Shown in pieces: positions 35,874 through 38,796 of a DNA stretch of 38,796 bases. This DNA comes from a virus, in IMG/VR virus record IMGVR_UViG_3300023184_000279, positions 1 to 38,796 of that record; one strand, written 5' to 3'. A program made the translations under genes and the position numbers. Positions within the stretch are counted from its first letter, which is position 1; the number at the start of each line of letters is the position of its first letter. The notes under the pieces were generated by a model, which was not told the DNA's origin, ran no database searches, and was given only the letters and a program-made list of their open reading frames with translations.

Positions 35874-35890
35874 TCGCCTCACGCTATAAT
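35874..35890 (+). promoter_or_regulatory. promoter-like site, weak class I motif
   Basis: CGCCTCACGC at 35875-35884 is a degenerate match to the motif; TATAAT at 35885-35890 is a perfect -10. It lies upstream of the small gene at 35933 and the portal operon. Confidence 0.4.
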
Positions 35891-35932
35891 CAGCAGGTGA
35901 ATAATGACTTTACCGTGAATGGTCGAGTTGTC

Positions 35933-36052
35933 ATGTCTGTACTAAACGCTTTCGCAATTCAAAGTCATGAATTATTCATGGAGTTGAAAAACGCGGGATT
36001 CAATGAAGAACAGGCAATTAAGATTCTTGTTGGATTAGTGAGCAAAGAGTAG
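35933..36052 (+). CDS. 39-residue helical protein upstream of portal
   Basis: From ATG 35933, or GTG 35915 if extended, the product is MSVLNAFAIQSHELFMELKN followed by 'AGFNEEQAIKILVGLVSKE'. The 'HELFxELxNAGFxEEQAxxIL' pattern is seen in tiny proteins upstream of portal genes in other actinophages. No strong ribosome site is visible. Function unknown. Confidence 0.5.
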   Translation: MSVLNAFAIQSHELFMELKNAGFNEEQAIKILVGLVSKE

Positions 36053-36066
36053 TTCGAGAGGAACAT

Positions 36067-37473
36067 ATGGCGGATTTTAAGGAACTCGGCTCTACTGGCT
36101 TACGCCGTGCGGGTGGAACAGTCTACGAAGAGTTTTTAACTAACCTTCGTGGAATTCGTGGCAGTCGTGTTTATCGCGAGATGGCAGATAACGACCCAAC
36201 TATTGGTTCGATGTTGTTTGCTATTGAAAAAGTTATTACACGCCTTGAATGGCGCATTGACCCATATAGCGATGATTCAGAAGATGGCGATACACAGGCA
36301 AAAGATAAAGAGACCGCTGAGTTCATTAATTCTTGCTTGAACGATATGTCTGAATCATGGGATTCGACACTTTCTCAGATTCTTTCAATGCTCGTATTTG
36401 GTTATTCGTATCACGAGATTGTTTACAAAAAGCGCAGTGGAGATTCAACAGACCCAAAAAAGCGTTCAAAGTTTAATGATGGAAAAATTGGTTGGCGCAA
36501 GATGCCTATTCGTTCACAAGAAACTTTGTGGCAATGGATGATTGATGAAGATGGCGGAATTCAAGGAATGATTCAGTCTGACCCATCTTCAGGTGGCGCT
36601 CACACAATTCCAATTGATAAGGCTTTGCTATTCCGCACGAGTTCACAAAAGAATAACCCTGAAGGTCGCTCAATTCTTCGTAATGCTTACCGTCCATGGT
36701 TCTTTAAGCGCCGTATTGAAGAGATTGAAGCAATTGGTATTGAGCGCGATTTAGCGGGTCTTCCAGTTGCATATCTTCCTCCTGAATATCTTTCATCAAC
36801 AGCAACGCCTGAACAAGTTTCAGTGCTTGCATCAATTCAAGCCATTGTGACTTCAATTAAGCGCAATGAACAAGAGGGCATTGTTATGCCAGCGATGTAT
36901 GACGAAAACGGTCATAAGATGTTTGACCTCCAATTGTTATCTTCAGGTGGTTCACGTCAATTCGACACAGATAAAACAATTCAGCGCTATGACCAGCGCA
37001 TGGCGATGTCAATCCTTTCAGACTTTATTCTTCTAGGTTCAGACCGTGTAGGTTCATACGCACTAGGTTCATCAAAGATGGATTTATGGTCAATGGCAGT
37101 TGATTCAATTGCTAAAAATATTGCTGAAGTAATGAATCAATACGCAATCCCTCGTCTTCTAAAACTTAATGGCATGGATACATCACGTCTGCCATTCCTG
37201 ACATATGGCGAAGTAAGCCACGTTGACCTAACAGAGATTTCAGACTTTGTAACTAAGTTGGCTCAGGCTGGAGTATTAATGCCTGACCCTAAGTTGGAAG
37301 ATTATCTTCGCGAGGTTGCTGGACTTCCACCAGCCGAACATGATGGTCAAAACTATGGAATGCCTCCAATGCCTCAAGGTGCAGATGCAACTGAATTTGA
37401 TGCACCTCCATCCATGGAACAAGAGTTGGAAATTCCTGAAGGAGCAGAACCGCTAGACGGCGATGTGGATTAA
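36067..37473 (+). CDS. portal protein
   Basis: The 468-residue protein has the portal signature: 'RGSRVYREMADNDPTIGSML' (helix near residue 32), 'VFGYSYHEIVYKKRSGDS', 'PEGRSILRNAYRPWFFKRRI' and 'SSKMDLWSMAVDSIAKNIAE'. It resembles the Mu gp29/DUF935-like portals. Twelve subunits form the ring through which DNA enters. It lacks the C-terminal MuF domain, which is in the next gene. Typical length (about 470) supports completeness. Confidence 0.85.
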   Translation: MADFKELGSTGLRRAGGTVYEEFLTNLRGIRGSRVYREMADNDPTIGSMLFAIEKVITRLEWRIDPYSDDSEDGDTQAKDKETAEFINSCLNDMSESWDSTLSQILSMLVFGYSYHEIVYKKRSGDSTDPKKRSKFNDGKIGWRKMPIRSQETLWQWMIDEDGGIQGMIQSDPSSGGAHTIPIDKALLFRTSSQKNNPEGRSILRNAYRPWFFKRRIEEIEAIGIERDLAGLPVAYLPPEYLSSTATPEQVSVLASIQAIVTSIKRNEQEGIVMPAMYDENGHKMFDLQLLSSGGSRQFDTDKTIQRYDQRMAMSILSDFILLGSDRVGSYALGSSKMDLWSMAVDSIAKNIAEVMNQYAIPRLLKLNGMDTSRLPFLTYGEVSHVDLTEISDFVTKLAQAGVLMPDPKLEDYLREVAGLPPAEHDGQNYGMPPMPQGADATEFDAPPSMEQELEIPEGAEPLDGDVD

Positions 37474-37475
37474 AA

Positions 37476-38543
37476 ATGCCTTTCATCTTTGCCAAAAATG
37501 AAGGTCCTCGTAATCCTTTAACTGCACAAGAGATGCAATTAGCGCAAACGCTTTACAGTGCTATTTCGCGTAGCAGTGCCAAAATAACTTTGGCTGAAAT
37601 TGTTGCAATCTTGGAAAAGTTACAGCCTGATACCTTAAATGATTTGCTTAACCGAATCACTTTGGCAACAGAGCAAGGCGGAATCAGTTCAAATATTTTG
37701 AATTCGATTGATTTGGGTGGGCAGAATGCGCTTCAACAAATTCAGTCAATTGCACCTAAGTTAGCCTTGCCAGCATTTCTGCCGACCAAGGTAAATATCG
37801 GTAACAGCGATGCAATGCAGAATGTTCCAGTAACACGAATTCCTATGTGGGCTGCGCCTATCGGTCAACAACTTCCCGCTCAATTAAACATTTCATTTAA
37901 CCGAACAAACCCATATGCAATTGAATTTGCTCAACGACGCGCAGCGGAGTTAATTAAATCAATTGATGATTTAACTCGTCAATCAGTTCATAAGATTATC
38001 AATGAAGCCTTTATAGAGCAGATTGATTACCGTGCAACAGCAAAGCGAATTAAAAATGTTGTTGGTCTTCATCCCAAGTGGGCAGATGCCGTAGTTAAGT
38101 TCGAACAGCGTGAGTACACACGATTAGTAAAGCAAGGCTTGAAAGAGGGAGCAGCGCGTATCAAGGCTCAGTCCAATGCTGCTACTTATGCTGACCGCTT
38201 GCGTGGTGCTAGAGCAAATATGATTGCTCGCACTGAAATTAATATTGCTCAAAATGAAGGCAGAATGCAGGGATGGCAACAAGCATTCGAAGACGGATTT
38301 ATCGACCCTGCATCACTAAAAATGTGGATGACTGCAAAAGATGAACGCACCTGCGATGTTTGTGGTCCAATGGATGGCGAGATAGTTCCATGGAATGGAT
38401 TGTTCTCAACGGGCGATAAAGTCCCCGGGCGAGTTCATCCGCACTGTCGTTGCTCAATGGTCATGCTCCCGCCTGACCGCAGGGGTCAATCCTTCAAAGA
38501 AAACTATGACCTACTTAGTGAATTTATCGGGTGGGATGAATGA
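37476..38543 (+). CDS. MuF-type minor head morphogenesis protein
   Basis: A 355-residue protein. The C-terminal domain is the MuF/phage head morphogenesis fold: 'RANMIARTEINIAQNEGRMQ', 'KDERTCDVCGPMDGEIVPWN' and 'VHPHCRCSMVML', with zinc ligands (CDVCGPMDG, HPHCRC). The N-terminal half is helical and attaches to the portal. It probably enters the prohead with the DNA. Two bases separate it from the portal gene and it overlaps the next start by ATGA. Confidence 0.85.
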   Translation: MPFIFAKNEGPRNPLTAQEMQLAQTLYSAISRSSAKITLAEIVAILEKLQPDTLNDLLNRITLATEQGGISSNILNSIDLGGQNALQQIQSIAPKLALPAFLPTKVNIGNSDAMQNVPVTRIPMWAAPIGQQLPAQLNISFNRTNPYAIEFAQRRAAELIKSIDDLTRQSVHKIINEAFIEQIDYRATAKRIKNVVGLHPKWADAVVKFEQREYTRLVKQGLKEGAARIKAQSNAATYADRLRGARANMIARTEINIAQNEGRMQGWQQAFEDGFIDPASLKMWMTAKDERTCDVCGPMDGEIVPWNGLFSTGDKVPGRVHPHCRCSMVMLPPDRRGQSFKENYDLLSEFIGWDE

Positions 38544-38796
38544 GTTACGCAATTAAATTTCCAGTTGGATACAAGCCTGTAATTAAACACCAAGAACATG
38601 ACCAGTCCAGCCATGGCAATTGGGCGGGGGACAGTGTTTCATTTAAGCAAGATAGAAATTCGTTGACAATGCAAGATAAAACTGGAAAAACTTTGGCTTC
38701 AATAGATTATGTTAATTTGGGATTTAACAAACTTGATATCAATTCAATAGATTCTTTTGATGAAGGCAAAGGTTATGCGACTAAAGTATTAGAAAA
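38540..38796 (+). CDS. truncated gene: HDQSSHGNWA-motif protein with GNAT-like end
   Basis: ATG 38540 overlaps the MuF stop. The visible 85 residues begin MSYAIKFPVGYKPVIKHQEH with 'HDQSSHGNWAGD', a short motif that recurs in phage head-cassette proteins, and end 'DSFDEGKGYATKVLE', typical of the acetyl-CoA loop (Q/R-x-x-G-x-G/A) region of GNAT acetyltransferases. The remainder continues beyond the window. It may be a capsid-associated enzyme; the motif may help incorporation into the head. Confidence 0.5.
   Translation, partial: MSYAIKFPVGYKPVIKHQEHDQSSHGNWAGDSVSFKQDRNSLTMQDKTGKTLASIDYVNLGFNKLDINSIDSFDEGKGYATKVLE

Noticed and set aside
1-38796. CRISPR array, insertion sequence, integrase or attachment site
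   Set aside because: No regularly spaced identical repeats with spacers, no transposase, and no recombinase were found; attachment sites cannot be supported without an integrase.

Overview
The window is most of the genome of a tailed phage with a long non-contractile tail (siphovirus type). It encodes both terminase subunits, a portal, a MuF-type minor head protein, head-tail connector and tail-terminator proteins, tail tube proteins, a frameshifted tail-assembly chaperone pair, a tape measure, tail hub/fibre proteins and a lysis cassette, and no sheath. The host is very probably an actinobacterium. Two adjacent WhiB-like Fe-S regulators are encoded at 34542-35082, a family confined to Actinobacteria and their phages. 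A perfect actinobacterial/Gram-positive LexA box lies at 25836-25851. Many small proteins match families I know mainly from actinophages (DUF5047, DUF6378, DUF7417, DUF7455, r1t-type holin). Base composition is moderate and slightly A+T-rich by eye, which fits low-GC aquatic Actinobacteria better than Streptomyces or Mycobacterium; that last step is inference. No integrase or classical repressor is visible, so a lytic lifestyle is likely.

Layout. 1-3962: end of a glycine-rich surface protein, head-tail connection genes, then a small nucleic-acid-related island. 4014-5123: a zinc-module gene with its own promoter. 5245-13608: two paralogous tail tube proteins, tail chaperones, tape measure and tail tip. 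13643-14691: holin, CHAP endolysin, XhlA-like protein. 14742-18314: Gam-like protein, ERF annealase, replication initiator with iteron-like repeats inside it, HNH and RusA-like nucleases. 18311-21874: small membrane protein, HTH protein, a DNA C5-cytosine methyltransferase overlapping a CmoA-like carboxy-SAM synthase homologue, and a duplicated ParB-like protein. 21919-24049: terminase. 24044-30250: mostly minus-strand early/accessory genes, including an HDAC-family amidohydrolase and a proteasome beta/HslV-like hydrolase. 30355-35864: plus-strand accessory genes, a structured non-coding region (33385-33706), a lysozyme-fold protein, WhiB proteins and SSB. 35933-38796: portal, MuF protein and a cut gene. 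Prohead protease and major capsid genes are absent; they would lie between the window's right end and its left end if the genome is circular or circularly permuted.

How it works together. Most genes overlap by 1-4 bases (ATGA or TAATG), forming translationally coupled operons. Many operons are preceded by the same short word, ACCC(T/C)AGTT or its reverse complement, directly upstream of a -10-like hexamer, which suggests one phage-wide regulator. The most striking pair is the methyltransferase plus CmoA homologue. The methyltransferase has Arg in place of the conserved motif X Asn, the position whose change to Lys in M.MpeI is reported to allow use of carboxy-SAM. The pair may make a carboxymethylated cytosine in phage DNA (hypothesis).
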